This document shows positions 36,932-47,339 of a DNA stretch of 64,000 nt, piece by piece. The notes under the pieces are model-generated. The model did not search any database. It was not told the DNA's origin and was given only the letters and a program-made list of their open reading frames with translations. Origin of the DNA: Legionella rubrilucens (GTDB lineage Bacteria > Pseudomonadota > Gammaproteobacteria > Legionellales > Legionellaceae); the NCBI RefSeq assembly GCF_001468125.1, contig NZ_LNYT01000007.1, positions 421,125-485,124 of the forward strand. Direction: 5' to 3'. The position numbers were made by a program, and so were the translations under genes. Numbering within the stretch: the first letter of the stretch is position 1; each line of letters begins with the position of its first letter.

Positions 36932-39751
36932 TTATTGGCAGGCTTCACAATCCGGATCGAGAATCGAACACACTTTGGGTTCATCGACCGATACGGCATT
37001 GAGAGCACCATCAGTAACCGTTGACTTCTCCGCGTTACTGGCGCCTAAGCTGCGTAGATAATAGGTGGTTTTTAAACCGCGTTTCCAGGCATGCTTATAT
37101 AACTCATCCAGCTTCTTACCGGAAGGCTTGGCCATGTAAATATTCAATGACTGCGCCTGATCAATCCATTTCTGACGGCGGGAACCGGCTTCAACCAACC
37201 ACAGGGGATCAATTTCAAAAGCTGTCGCATAGCGGGCTTTCAGCTCAGACGGGATCCGGTTAATGGGTTGAACGCTGCCATTGAAGTATTTTAAGTCATT
37301 GACCATCACTTCATCCCAGAGATTCAGCGCTTTCAAATCAGCCACCAGATAAGGGTTGATGACCGTGAATTCACCGGACAGGTTGGATTTCACGTACAGG
37401 TTCTGATAAGTCGGCTCAATCGACTGGGCGACACCGCAGATATTGGAAATCGTGGCTGTCGGTGCAATCGCCATGACATTGGAATTGCGCATGCCCTGGG
37501 TGCGTACTTTAACACGTAATGGCTCCCAATCAAGCCGTTGTGAACGATCTTGATCAAGGTATTGGTTACGGGCCTGCTGCAGCAGATTAATGGAATCAAT
37601 CGGCAGAATGCCTTTGCTCCACAAAGACCCCTCATAAGTGGAGTAGCTGCCGCGTTCTTTGGCTAAATCAGAAGAGGCTTCGATGGCATAATAACTAATC
37701 AACTCCATGGACTCATCCGCAAATTCAACGGCCTGTTGTGAAGCATAGTCCACTTTCAGCTCGTAAAGCGCATCCTGGAAGCCCATTAATCCCAAACCGA
37801 CTGGTCGGTGTTGCAGGTTGGAATGGCGAGCCTGAGGCACTGAATAATAATTAATGTCAATGACGTTATCCAGCATGCGAACCGCGGTGGTAATGGTGCG
37901 CTTTAACTTGGCGCGATCGATCTGCCCATTGCTGATGTGAGCAGGCAGGTTGATACTGCCTAAGTTACAGACGGCAATTTCTTCCTGGGACGTGTTGAGT
38001 GTGATCTCGGTACACAGGTTGGAGCTGTGAATGACGCCAGCATGCTGCTGCGGTGAACGCAGGTTACAGGGATCTTTAAAGGTGAGCCAGGGATGGCCTG
38101 TTTCAAACAGCATGGACAACATCTTGCGCCACAGCTTCTGGGCCGAAAGCGTTTTGACGTTTTTGATTTTCCCCTGGCGGGCTTTTTCTTCATAGTCGAT
38201 GTACAGGGCATCGAAGGCTTTACCGTATTGATCATGCAATTCAGGCACTTCATCCGGTGAGAATAAAGTCCACTCGCCGTCTTCATTCACCCGTTTCATG
38301 AACAAGTCAGGAATCCACAGGGCGGTATTCATGTCATGGGTACGGCGTCGGTCGTCGCCGGTGTTTTTGCGCAACTCGAGGAATTCCTCAACATCGCGGT
38401 GCCAGCATTCCAGGTAACCGCACACAGCCCCTTTGCGTTTTCCGCCCTGATTAACAGCAACCGCAGTCACATCCGCCACCTTCATGAAGGGTACAACCCC
38501 CTGTGACTTGCCATTGGTGCCTTTGATATGCGAACCCATGGCACGAACAGGCGTCCAGTCATTACCCAGACCGCCGGCAAATTTGGACAACAGGGCATTG
38601 TCTTTGATGGCGCTGTAAATGCCGTCCAGGTTGTCGGGAATGGTGGTTAAATAGCAGCTGGATAATTGCGGTCTGATTGTTCCTGAGTTAAACAGTGTGG
38701 GCGTGGAAGCCATGTAATCAAAGGAGGACAGCAATTGGTAAAACTCAATGGCCTTGGCTTCGCGATCTTTTTCACGCAGGGCTAAACCCATGGCCACGCG
38801 CATGAAGAAGGCCTGCGGCAATTCATAACGAACGCCTTTCTCATGAATAAAATAGCGGTCATAAAGGGTTTGCAGACTGAGGTAGGTGAACTTCATGTCG
38901 CGTTCAGGCAGAAGGGCAGCCGCCAGTTTGTCCCAATCAAATTCAGCCAGTTTGGTATCCAGAATGCCTTGAGCAATACCCTGATTCAGGTAGGTTTTAA
39001 AATAGGCAGGGTAGAGTTCTGCCATCTCGTCAAAGGTCGCTTCCGCCTTCAGGGCTAATTTGTTCAATGCCTGGCTGCGCAGACTGTCGAGCAGGAGGCG
39101 GGCGCTGACGTAGGTGTAATTGGGTTCTTTTTCCACCAGAGTGCGAGCGGCCATGATCAGCGCTTTGTGCACGTCATCAAGCTTGGCCTGATTGTAGAGG
39201 TTACGCAGGGCATCTTTAATCACGGGTTCGGCACTGACGGCTTCAAGGTCACGGCAGGCTTCTTCCACGATCGTGCGCAACCGATCCATGTCCAGCGGTC
39301 TTAATTCGCCGTCCGGCATGGTAATGAGAGGCACCTTGCTCTCAGCAGCCTGTTGTTGCAGTTTGGCTTCACGGGCTTTGCGATGTTCTTCGCGGTAGAG
39401 GACATAAGCGCGCGCCACCTTATACTGGCTGCTGCGCATCAGGGCTAATTCCACCTGATCCTGGATGTCTTCAATGTGGATGGTTCCACCGCTTGGCATA
39501 CGGCGTTTAAAGGCCTGTGTGACCTGTCTTGCGATGCCTTCAATCAGTTCATGAATGCGGTTGGACGCTGCCGCATTGGCCCCTTCCTCAGCAATAAAGG
39601 CTTTGGTAATCGCTACTTTAATCTTGTTCTCATCATAACTAACCACTTTGCCGTTGCGCTTGATGGTTTTAAGCAACCCAGGGGCATTGGCTGTCAATTC
39701 CAGCTGACTGATAGGCGGCACATCTTTTACCGGCTCAAGAAGTTCTGACAT
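36932..39751 (-). CDS. nrdA: Ribonucleoside-diphosphate reductase alpha subunit (class Ia)
   Basis: Catalytic R1 subunit that reduces ribonucleotides to deoxyribonucleotides. From the chosen ATG (MSELLEPV, behind GGGAG) it is 939 residues; a frame extension to 39823 is less likely. An N-terminal ATP-cone (KRNGKVVSYDENKIKVAITK) is followed by a second, less typical ATP-cone-like segment around PLDMDRLRTIVEEACRDL, as in Pseudomonas NrdA. Active-site elements include SCYLTTIPDN, SSNLCTEITLN with the thiyl-radical cysteine, AVCNLGSINLP, and the redox-active C-terminal CEAC pair. Two NrdR boxes and DnaA-box-like sites lie upstream. Confidence 0.96.
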   Translation of the reverse strand: MSELLEPVKDVPPISQLELTANAPGLLKTIKRNGKVVSYDENKIKVAITKAFIAEEGANAAASNRIHELIEGIARQVTQAFKRRMPSGGTIHIEDIQDQVELALMRSSQYKVARAYVLYREEHRKAREAKLQQQAAESKVPLITMPDGELRPLDMDRLRTIVEEACRDLEAVSAEPVIKDALRNLYNQAKLDDVHKALIMAARTLVEKEPNYTYVSARLLLDSLRSQALNKLALKAEATFDEMAELYPAYFKTYLNQGIAQGILDTKLAEFDWDKLAAALLPERDMKFTYLSLQTLYDRYFIHEKGVRYELPQAFFMRVAMGLALREKDREAKAIEFYQLLSSFDYMASTPTLFNSGTIRPQLSSCYLTTIPDNLDGIYSAIKDNALLSKFAGGLGNDWTPVRAMGSHIKGTNGKSQGVVPFMKVADVTAVAVNQGGKRKGAVCGYLECWHRDVEEFLELRKNTGDDRRRTHDMNTALWIPDLFMKRVNEDGEWTLFSPDEVPELHDQYGKAFDALYIDYEEKARQGKIKNVKTLSAQKLWRKMLSMLFETGHPWLTFKDPCNLRSPQQHAGVIHSSNLCTEITLNTSQEEIAVCNLGSINLPAHISNGQIDRAKLKRTITTAVRMLDNVIDINYYSVPQARHSNLQHRPVGLGLMGFQDALYELKVDYASQQAVEFADESMELISYYAIEASSDLAKERGSYSTYEGSLWSKGILPIDSINLLQQARNQYLDQDRSQRLDWEPLRVKVRTQGMRNSNVMAIAPTATISNICGVAQSIEPTYQNLYVKSNLSGEFTVINPYLVADLKALNLWDEVMVNDLKYFNGSVQPINRIPSELKARYATAFEIDPLWLVEAGSRRQKWIDQAQSLNIYMAKPSGKKLDELYKHAWKRGLKTTYYLRSLGASNAEKSTVTDGALNAVSVDEPKVCSILDPDCEACQ

Positions 39752-39817
39752 GGTTTCTCCCGAGATATTTTTCTTGTTATTTTTCTCTGACGCTTTGTTC
39801 ATAGTAAAGTAAAACCA

Positions 39818-39865
39818 ACCCAATATCTAGTGTGTATTCTATAATTCTAGCTCAAGATATTGTGT
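39818..39865 (-). promoter_or_regulatory. Pair of NrdR boxes over the nrdAB promoter
   Basis: Two 16-bp sites, ACCCAATATCTAGTGT (39818-39833) and GCTCAAGATATTGTGT (39850-39865), resemble the NrdR consensus ACACwATATwTwGTGT. Their starts are 32 bp apart, about three helical turns, as in known NrdR box pairs. A possible -10 (TATAGA on the minus strand, 39838-39843) lies between them. NrdR would repress nrdAB according to the nucleotide state of the cell. Confidence 0.75.
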
Positions 39866-39871
39866 TTTTCT

Positions 39872-39902
39872 TGTGGAAAGCAAGGGAATAAGCTGTGGAT
39901 AA
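39872..39902. promoter_or_regulatory. DnaA boxes upstream of nrdAB
   Basis: TGTGGATAA at 39894-39902 is the exact complement of the consensus DnaA box TTATCCACA. A second site, TGTGGAAAG (39872-39880), is a weaker match in the same orientation 22 bp away. They lie just upstream of the NrdR boxes. In E. coli, DnaA also binds upstream of nrdAB. Confidence 0.6.
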
Positions 39903-39973
39903 ATTGTTGTTAATTCGCAAAAATCCAGACGTAAGCGATGCTTAGAGTCCTAAGAAAACAAGCGCTTTGGAAT

Positions 39974-40756
39974 CTACTTTTTAGCTTTGACGATGATGGC
40001 ATCGCTGACGTTGGAAAAGCCATGGACATTCAGGCGAAAATTTTTCAGCTTGGCATACAGCTGCGTGGAGTTTCCGCCATCCAGATTGAGCGCGTTCAAG
40101 CAGTTAAGCGGCGGGGCTTTCATGAGTTGCGCCAACTCCGTGGTGGACATGGCGGCATGGTCGGTGACCAGGATGATGACATGCCCATCCTGGGTAATCC
40201 CCAGGGCTGTGCGCTCTGCCCGACCTGCTTTAAGCGGGGGAATCTTGCCATTGACCAGAAGGCGCGGACCGCTTTGTACAGCAAAATCAATCTGGGTGCT
40301 TGGGTAGAACTGGCGGGCGCTCGCTAAGTAGGCGTGGTTGTTTTTAATGTAGAAAACACCCCACCAACTGATTGGCTTAAGCGGGTTAAGCTGCTTTTTG
40401 TCCTTGATGCGAAGCCCCAGGGAATTGTAATTGTCATCAAAAAAACCGCCATTAATAGCCAGGAGTGCTTTGCTGAAGGCTGCAAATTCATCGACCGATG
40501 CATACTGCTGCGATAAGTCCCGTGCCATCACCAGCGACAGGCGGTTGTCTTTCAGATGAATACGGAAAGCATGAATATGCGACCAGGGAGTGAGGTAGCC
40601 GCTGCCTATGTCCTGGTAGTCAATACCGGGAGATAATTCCTGCCAGTCGCTGGCCGCCACGGCAAAATTGAGCACCAGAACCACCATCAGCAGGGTAAAT
40701 GCTGTTTTCGAAGCTCGCGTCAGCCATTTAAAGGGTGCAATGGTTTTCTTGAGCAT
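39974..40756 (-). CDS. Phosphodiester glycosidase family (DUF2233/NAGPA-like) exported protein
   Basis: A 261-residue protein. The ATG at 40756 begins MLKKTIAPFK, followed by a hydrophobic signal or anchor (about 20-36, LLMVVLVLNFAVAAS). The mature part has ALLAINGGFFDDNYNSLG, RTALGITQDGHVIILVT and ALNLDGGNST, the hallmark blocks of the phosphodiester glycosidase (NAGPA) domain. It probably acts on a carbohydrate or phosphodiester in the periplasm; the substrate is unknown. It diverges from pmbA across a 49-bp gap. An upstream frame extension to 40933 overlaps pmbA and is not used. Confidence 0.85.
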   Translation of the reverse strand: MLKKTIAPFKWLTRASKTAFTLLMVVLVLNFAVAASDWQELSPGIDYQDIGSGYLTPWSHIHAFRIHLKDNRLSLVMARDLSQQYASVDEFAAFSKALLAINGGFFDDNYNSLGLRIKDKKQLNPLKPISWWGVFYIKNNHAYLASARQFYPSTQIDFAVQSGPRLLVNGKIPPLKAGRAERTALGITQDGHVIILVTDHAAMSTTELAQLMKAPPLNCLNALNLDGGNSTQLYAKLKNFRLNVHGFSNVSDAIIVKAKK

Positions 40757-40805
40757 AGTAAACTTGTATCCTTGAAACAAAACTTCAGCAGTAAGGGGAC
40801 TGCCA

Positions 40806-42164
40806 ATGGAAATATCAACGCAAAATAACAAAAGAGTACAGGAACAGTCAACCGGGAATTTAAAGGCGTTAATGCAGGAAGTCCTGGCGCTGGCCAAAGC
40901 AAAAGGGGCGAGCGATGCGGCAGTTTCAGTCAATCATGACAGCGGTTTTTCCGTTGACGTGCGCATGAAAGATGTTGAAACGGTCTCCTTTAATGAAGAC
41001 AAGGGGGTAAGCCTGACCGTCTATTTCGGGCATCGCAAGGGGTCAGCCAGCAGTACCGACACGTCCCCGAAAGCCCTGGATGCCATGGTCAATGCCGCCT
41101 GCGACATTGCCAGAGTCAGTGCCGCTGATCCCTGTTTTGGTCTTGCGGACAGAGAGCTAATGACCAACGAACACCCCGACCTTGATCTCTACCATCCCTG
41201 GGTCATTACGCCAGTGGAAGCCATTGAGCTCGCGTTGGCCTGTGAAACGCACGCCCTGTCACTTGACAGGCGCATTGCCAACTCCGATGGCGTCAATTTC
41301 GGCACCTACACTTACAGTTACGGTTATGCCAACACGTACGGCGGGGAAGGCTTAATGCGAGGATCGCGCCACAGTTTAAGCTGTTCCCTGATTTCCAGGG
41401 AAGGGGAGAGCATGCAGCGTGATTATGATTACACCACGGCCCGTCATGCCAGTGAATTAAAATCTCCTGAAGAACTGGCTGAAAGTGCCGTGGATCGTGC
41501 CGTGAAGCGTCTGGGCGCCCGTAAAATCAAAACACAGAAACTGCCGGTGATTTTTTCTTCCAGGGTCTCCAGCGGTTTAATTTCAAGTTTCGTCGGTGCA
41601 ATAAGCGGTTCCAATTTATATCGAAAGAATTCGTTTTTACTGGATTCCATCGGCAAACAGGTATTCCCCCAGGGGTTTACAATGTATGAACAACCGCGAT
41701 TGTTAAGGGCCTTGGGCAGCTCGGCCTTTGATGGTGAAGGGGTACCGACCCGAAACAATGTGCTGGTGGAGGACGGCCGGGTCTGTCAATACGTGCTTGG
41801 CAGTTATTCCGCGCGTCGGTTGGGTTTGAAAACCACGGCAAACAGCGATGGGGTACATAACCTCACGGTGGATGCCAATGCCGGGGATTTGCAGTCGTTG
41901 CTCAAACAAATGGGCACAGGCCTGCTGGTCACGGAACTGATGGGCCAGGGCGTCAATGGCTTAACAGGGGATTATTCCCGAGGGGCGACGGGTTTCTGGG
42001 TCAAGGATGGTGAAATTCAACATCCCGTGGAGGAAATCACCATTGCCAGCAATTTAAAAGACATGTTCTTCAATATTGCAGCGGTAGGAACGGACATCAA
42101 TCCCAATATTGCTACCCGTTGCGGGTCGATTTTAATTTCACAAATGATGGTGGCGGGGGAGTAA
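40806..42164 (+). CDS. pmbA: Metalloprotease PmbA (TldE)
   Basis: A 452-residue TldE subunit of the TldD/TldE peptidase that matures or degrades small peptides (microcins, CcdA). The typical N-terminal domain includes VSVNHDSGFSVDVRMKDVE; the C-terminal half has TKLPVIFSSRV-type (QKLPVIFSSRVSSGLI) and FDGEGVPT (about 315), NGLTGDYSRGATGFWVKDG and the closing EEITIASNLKDMFFNI. The canonical HExxxH zinc motif belongs to TldD and is absent here, as expected. AAGGGG precedes the start. tldD is not in the window. Confidence 0.95.
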   Translation: MEISTQNNKRVQEQSTGNLKALMQEVLALAKAKGASDAAVSVNHDSGFSVDVRMKDVETVSFNEDKGVSLTVYFGHRKGSASSTDTSPKALDAMVNAACDIARVSAADPCFGLADRELMTNEHPDLDLYHPWVITPVEAIELALACETHALSLDRRIANSDGVNFGTYTYSYGYANTYGGEGLMRGSRHSLSCSLISREGESMQRDYDYTTARHASELKSPEELAESAVDRAVKRLGARKIKTQKLPVIFSSRVSSGLISSFVGAISGSNLYRKNSFLLDSIGKQVFPQGFTMYEQPRLLRALGSSAFDGEGVPTRNNVLVEDGRVCQYVLGSYSARRLGLKTTANSDGVHNLTVDANAGDLQSLLKQMGTGLLVTELMGQGVNGLTGDYSRGATGFWVKDGEIQHPVEEITIASNLKDMFFNIAAVGTDINPNIATRCGSILISQMMVAGE

Positions 42165-42208
42165 TGCGGTTATACACAGCAGGACTTTAGGGGGGCGTTC
42201 AATTCTGC

Positions 42209-42231
42209 ATACCGCGGCTTGTCCGCGGTAT
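42209..42231. repeat. REP-like perfect palindrome between convergent genes
   Basis: ATACCGCGG and CCGCGGTAT form a 9-bp stem with a 5-base loop (CTTGT) in the 138-bp gap between pmbA and infA, which face each other. A smaller inverted repeat (CTGTC/GACAG, 42239-42251) follows. Neither has a T run. It may be a dispersed repeat or a bidirectional transcription end. Confidence 0.6.
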
Positions 42232-42302
42232 CCGGATACTGTCTGGGACAGGCATAATGAATAGAAATGAAGAGGCTCAGGCAGGGAATACAACCGTTAA
42301 GA

Positions 42303-42524
42303 CTAATTCTTGTCGCGGAAGATAATGCGGCCTTTGCTCAGGTCATAAGGGGTTAATTCGACTTTTACTTTGTCGCCGGTAAGGATACGAATGTAATTTT
42401 TACGCATACGACCGGAAATATGGGCCGTCACAATGTGGCCATTTTCCAGTTCGACTCGAAACATGGTATTGGGTAAGGTATCGATAACAGTACCCAGCAT
42501 TTCAATATGATCTTCTTTTGCCAT
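42303..42524 (-). CDS. infA: Translation initiation factor IF-1
   Basis: A 73-residue OB-fold protein that occupies the A site during initiation. It has the full family pattern: [33 protein letters not shown] and [11 protein letters not shown]. At 73 residues it is normal in length. It lies 79 bp after aat, the usual neighbour in gammaproteobacteria. Confidence 0.98.
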   Translation of the reverse strand: MAKEDHIEMLGTVIDTLPNTMFRVELENGHIVTAHISGRMRKNYIRILTGDKVKVELTPYDLSKGRIIFRDKN

Positions 42525-42603
42525 AAGCTCTCACAAAAATGGAACGAGAATAAGGCACAAATGATGCACTAAATTATCCCATATGGCAATAAACTCAATG
42601 CGG

Positions 42604-43275
42604 CTACCACGATCCCTGCCGTGTAGGGTAAGTCAAACTGTCCTTTAAACGCTTTAAAAAATGGGATCGGTCGACAATCACTGCACCAAGACTCATCAGA
42701 TGAGGGGTAGGCAATTGGCAATCAATAAAATCAAATTGCCAGCCGGCTAAAGTCCGGCAGAGATAATACATCGCCATTTTGGAGGCATCGCGTTGATAAT
42801 GAAACATGGATTCCCCAAAGAAAGCGCGTCCGAGGCTCAATCCATACAGTCCGCCGCACAATTCGTTGTCTTCTGTCCAGATTTCAAACGAGTGCGCATA
42901 GCCCAGATGATGAAGCGTAATGTACGCCTCCTGCATTTCCGGCGTTATCCAGGTGTGATTTTCCCCCCGCCCTTCACACGTGGCGCAGGCCTTAATGACC
43001 TCGCTAAAATGACTATCCCTGCGGAAAACATGGGGGCGTTGCAGGGCTTTTTTGAGGCTGCGGGAGACTTTAAATTGATCGGGTTGCAGCAGCAACCGCT
43101 CTGGAGGCGACCACCATAAAATCGGAGAGCCTGCCTGATACCAGGGGAAAATCCCTTGACTGTATGCCTGTAAAAGATGGTGGGGCGCAAGGTCTCCGCC
43201 TACGGCAAGAAGGCCTTCCTCATCGCTCTGATTTGGATTGGGGAAAACAAAATCATCACCGATGAGGAAGGTCAA
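42604..43275 (-). CDS. aat: Leucyl/phenylalanyl-tRNA--protein transferase
   Basis: A 223-residue enzyme of the N-degron pathway that adds Leu or Phe to proteins with N-terminal Lys or Arg, marking them for ClpS/ClpAP. Clear blocks are EGLLAVGGDLAPHHLLQAY, GIFPWY, WWSPPERLLL and GLYGLSLGRAFFGESMFH, then the C-terminal DCQLPTPHLMSLGA. The start is apparently a TTG at 43275 without a good ribosome site, 11 bases after the trxB stop, so coupling to trxB is likely. Confidence 0.95.
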   Translation of the reverse strand: MTFLIGDDFVFPNPNQSDEEGLLAVGGDLAPHHLLQAYSQGIFPWYQAGSPILWWSPPERLLLQPDQFKVSRSLKKALQRPHVFRRDSHFSEVIKACATCEGRGENHTWITPEMQEAYITLHHLGYAHSFEIWTEDNELCGGLYGLSLGRAFFGESMFHYQRDASKMAMYYLCRTLAGWQFDFIDCQLPTPHLMSLGAVIVDRSHFLKRLKDSLTYPTRQGSW

Positions 43276-43286
43276 TGGCGCAATAA

Positions 43287-44264
<978 letters not shown>

Positions 44265-44315
44265 TTATGTTAAGATGCAAAATAGTATGACAAAACAACT
44301 GATTTTAAAATAGCT

Positions 44316-46727
44316 ATGGCAAAACAAGACGCAAGTACCAAGGTCGATAACTCGAAAAAAATCCTGCCGAATTTTTTGATACGACGATTAAGTGAAGGCA
44401 GTTTCATTCTGGTTTTAACCTGTGCATTATTCGTTTTATTATCACTGAATACCTACAGCTTTTCCGATCCAAGCTGGTTTCATGTAACTAAACGCAGTGA
44501 TGTAGTCAATAACGCAGGCGGTCAGGTGGGCGCTTATGTGGCGGATGCCCTTTACTGGATGTTCGGCTATTTTGCCTACCTGTTGCCTTTGTGCGTGGCT
44601 TATGTGGCCTGGGTGATTCTTCAGGATCACAGGGCTTTGCGTACAGTGAATAAACCGGCACTGCTGCTTCGTGCCAGCGGTTTCCTGTTTTTAATGATAG
44701 GCGGCTGCAGTCTGTTAAGCCTGGAGTCCTCCGGGACTAAAGGACTTGCCCACCGTGCGGGAGGATGGCTTGGCGATTTTGTTGCCGGTGGTTTTGACTA
44801 CGCGCTTAACCCCCAGGGCGCAGCCCTGCTGCTGTTGGCTATTTTATTGGTGGGGGTGACCTGGTTGACGGGGTTGTCCTGGGTGCGCGCGACCGAATTC
44901 ATTGGTTTTTATACCCTGCAGTTCTCGCAGAAACTGTTTAAATGGGGACAGCAACTGGCCGCTCTCGTGAAGGCAAGGCTTGCACAGTTTGCAACGCATC
45001 AGGAGCCGGCTGCGCCGTCCAGTGAGCGCAGGCCGCCGCTTATAAAAAAGGAAAAAGCCGAACTGCCGGTTCTCAAAGGACCTTCCCTGACGGTGCCGGC
45101 TGCGGCAATCGTCCCCGCACTTCCCCCACTGGAAGTCGCACCGCCCCCGGCGAAGGTTGTGGAAAGGGAAATAAAAGAACCGCCGCGGGAGGTCCCTCGG
45201 GCCCATAAACCGATTGTTCCGGTATTGGGTAATCTGCCTTCGATTAATCTTCTTGACAAGGGTCAACCCGGCAAGGCTTTGGGCGGTTACACGCATGAGC
45301 AACTGGAAACCCTGTCGCGCGATGTCGAACAGCATCTGCTTGATTTTGGTATTCAGGCGGATGTTGTTGCGGTTCACCCCGGGCCAGTAGTGACCCGTTT
45401 TGAATTGCAGCTGGCGGCAGGCATTAAGGTCAGCCGCTTGTCTTCCCTGGTCAAGGATCTCGCGCGCTCGCTGTCGGTGACCAGTGTTCGTGTCGTGGAA
45501 GTTATTCCCGGAAAAACAGTTGTGGGTATTGAATTACCCAATCAGCACCGCCAGACTGTCCGTTTATCCGAAGTCCTGTCTTCCGAGGTTTATCAACAGG
45601 CCAATTCGCCGCTCATTCTGGCCCTGGGTGTGGATATCGCCGGGCATCCCATGGTGGTTGATTTAGCCAAAATGCCCCACCTTCTTGTCGCTGGAACCAC
45701 AGGTTCAGGTAAGTCAGTGGGCATTAATGCCATGATTTTAAGCCTGCTGTTTAAGGCAACACCCGATCAGGTGCGTCTCATCATGGTGGATCCCAAAATG
45801 CTTGAGCTGTCGGTTTATGACGGCATCCCGCATTTACTGGCCCCGGTGGTGACGGACATGAAAGAGGCGGCAAGCGCCCTGCGCTGGTGTGTGGGCGAGA
45901 TGGAGCGACGCTACCGTTTGATGGCGGCGATGGGGGTGCGTAACCTTGCCGGTTTCAATACCAAAGTCAACGAAGCCCAGGCCAAGGGCGAACCATTAAA
46001 AGACCCGCTGTGGAAACCGGTCTCTTCAATGGACGAAAGCGCCCCCGAGTTACAAACCCTACCTTATATTGTTGTGATCATTGACGAACTCGCCGACATG
46101 ATGATGGTAGTGGGCAAAAAAGTGGAGCAACTCATTGCCCGTATCGCCCAGAAAGCCCGTGCGGCGGGAATCCATCTGATCCTGGCCACCCAGCGTCCTT
46201 CGGTGGATGTGCTGACCGGATTAATCAAATCCAATATCCCCACGCGCATGTCATTCCAGGTGTCGTCAAAAATTGATTCGCGTACTATCCTTGATCAACA
46301 GGGTGCTGAACAGTTGCTTGGTCATGGCGACATGCTTTATTTGGCGCCTGGCAGCGGCGCTCCCCTGCGCGTGCATGGGGCCTTTGTTGATGACAAGGAG
46401 GTTCACCGGGTGGCGGATGACTGGCGTGCCCGTGGTGAGCCGGAATACATCGATGAAATCACCCAGCTCAGCGGCGACGGTGAAGGCGGAGGCGGTGGTT
46501 TTGGTGAAGAGAACCAGGATACCGAAGACTCTGATCCTTTGTATGATCAAGCGGTGGAATTTGTATTGCAGACCCGCAAGGCGAGCATTTCTTCTGTTCA
46601 ACGGCGGTTAAAAATCGGTTACAACCGCGCCGCCCGCCTGATAGAAGAAATGGAGCGCACCGGCATTGTCGGGCCTCTGGAAGGGGGCTACAGGGATGTA
46701 CTGGTTGCAACGGTTAACGAGGAATAA
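44316..46727 (+). CDS. ftsK: DNA translocase FtsK
   Basis: An 803-residue septal DNA pump that segregates chromosome termini and activates XerCD recombination. Four membrane segments fill the first 190 or so residues (for example [15 protein letters not shown]). A short Pro-rich linker (about 225-310) replaces the very long one of E. coli FtsK (1329 residues). The motor has [16 protein letters not shown] (Walker A, about 459-466), [14 protein letters not shown] (Walker B) and [16 protein letters not shown]. The C-terminal gamma winged helix (about 735-803, [20 protein letters not shown]) reads KOPS sites. lolA follows after 3 bases. Confidence 0.97.
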   Translation: MAKQDASTKVDNSKKILPNFLIRRLSEGSFILVLTCALFVLLSLNTYSFSDPSWFHVTKRSDVVNNAGGQVGAYVADALYWMFGYFAYLLPLCVAYVAWVILQDHRALRTVNKPALLLRASGFLFLMIGGCSLLSLESSGTKGLAHRAGGWLGDFVAGGFDYALNPQGAALLLLAILLVGVTWLTGLSWVRATEFIGFYTLQFSQKLFKWGQQLAALVKARLAQFATHQEPAAPSSERRPPLIKKEKAELPVLKGPSLTVPAAAIVPALPPLEVAPPPAKVVEREIKEPPREVPRAHKPIVPVLGNLPSINLLDKGQPGKALGGYTHEQLETLSRDVEQHLLDFGIQADVVAVHPGPVVTRFELQLAAGIKVSRLSSLVKDLARSLSVTSVRVVEVIPGKTVVGIELPNQHRQTVRLSEVLSSEVYQQANSPLILALGVDIAGHPMVVDLAKMPHLLVAGTTGSGKSVGINAMILSLLFKATPDQVRLIMVDPKMLELSVYDGIPHLLAPVVTDMKEAASALRWCVGEMERRYRLMAAMGVRNLAGFNTKVNEAQAKGEPLKDPLWKPVSSMDESAPELQTLPYIVVIIDELADMMMVVGKKVEQLIARIAQKARAAGIHLILATQRPSVDVLTGLIKSNIPTRMSFQVSSKIDSRTILDQQGAEQLLGHGDMLYLAPGSGAPLRVHGAFVDDKEVHRVADDWRARGEPEYIDEITQLSGDGEGGGGGFGEENQDTEDSDPLYDQAVEFVLQTRKASISSVQRRLKIGYNRAARLIEEMERTGIVGPLEGGYRDVLVATVNEE

Positions 46728-46730
46728 ACC

Positions 46731-47339
46731 ATGAAAAAACTGATCCTGTCCATCTTATTGGTGGCATTCAGCACGGCTTACAGCGAGCCTGTGGCTGAAG
46801 AATTGCAAGTCAAATTAAACAATATCCGCAGCATGACGGCTAATTTCAGCCAGGTGGTTAAGGCCAAGAAACGTGAAGTATCCAATTCTCAGGGTACCAT
46901 GGCGCTGGAGCGCCCGGGGCGTTTCCGCTGGGAGACTAAAAGCCCCATGGAGCAACTGGTGGTGGCCGACAGCCAGAAGCTCTGGGTGTATGATGTGGAT
47001 CTGGAGCAGGTCACGGTTAAAAAACAGGAGAAAGGATTAGGGGGCACGGCAGCTTTGTTTTTAAGCGGTTATGATGATACCGTGACCCGTGATTTCAATG
47101 TCACTGTATCCAATCAGGGAAAAAATCAGCTTTATGATCTGCATGCCAAATCGCCCAAGGAAAATTTCCAGCAGGTGAAACTTCTGTTTAATAAAGACAT
47201 GTTAATCGGCATTCAGTTGTTTGATCAGTTAGGTCAGCACACGGTGGTGAAGTTAACCAATATTAAATCCAATCCTAAACTGGCTGGTCGTTTGTTCCAG
47301 TTCAAGCCGCCGAAAGGAGTGGATGTGGTGCAGCAATGA
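46731..47339 (+). CDS. lolA: Outer-membrane lipoprotein carrier protein LolA
   Basis: A 202-residue periplasmic chaperone that carries lipoproteins from LolCDE to LolB. A signal peptide (KKLILSILLVAFSTAYS) precedes EPVAEELQVKLNNI. Family blocks are MTANFSQVV, GRFRWETKSPMEQLVVADSQ and LWVYDVDLEQVTV. The gene lies between ftsK and rarA as in E. coli. Its stop overlaps the rarA start by ATGA. Confidence 0.95.
   Translation: MKKLILSILLVAFSTAYSEPVAEELQVKLNNIRSMTANFSQVVKAKKREVSNSQGTMALERPGRFRWETKSPMEQLVVADSQKLWVYDVDLEQVTVKKQEKGLGGTAALFLSGYDDTVTRDFNVTVSNQGKNQLYDLHAKSPKENFQQVKLLFNKDMLIGIQLFDQLGQHTVVKLTNIKSNPKLAGRLFQFKPPKGVDVVQQ

Noticed and set aside
36317..39823. Upstream extension of nrdA to 39823 (MGWFYF...)
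   Set aside because: The added residues cover the NrdR-box region and lack a ribosome site, while the ATG at 39751 has GGGAG.
40757..40933. Upstream extension of the DUF2233 gene to 40933
   Set aside because: It overlaps the start of divergent pmbA and removes the signal peptide from the N-terminus.
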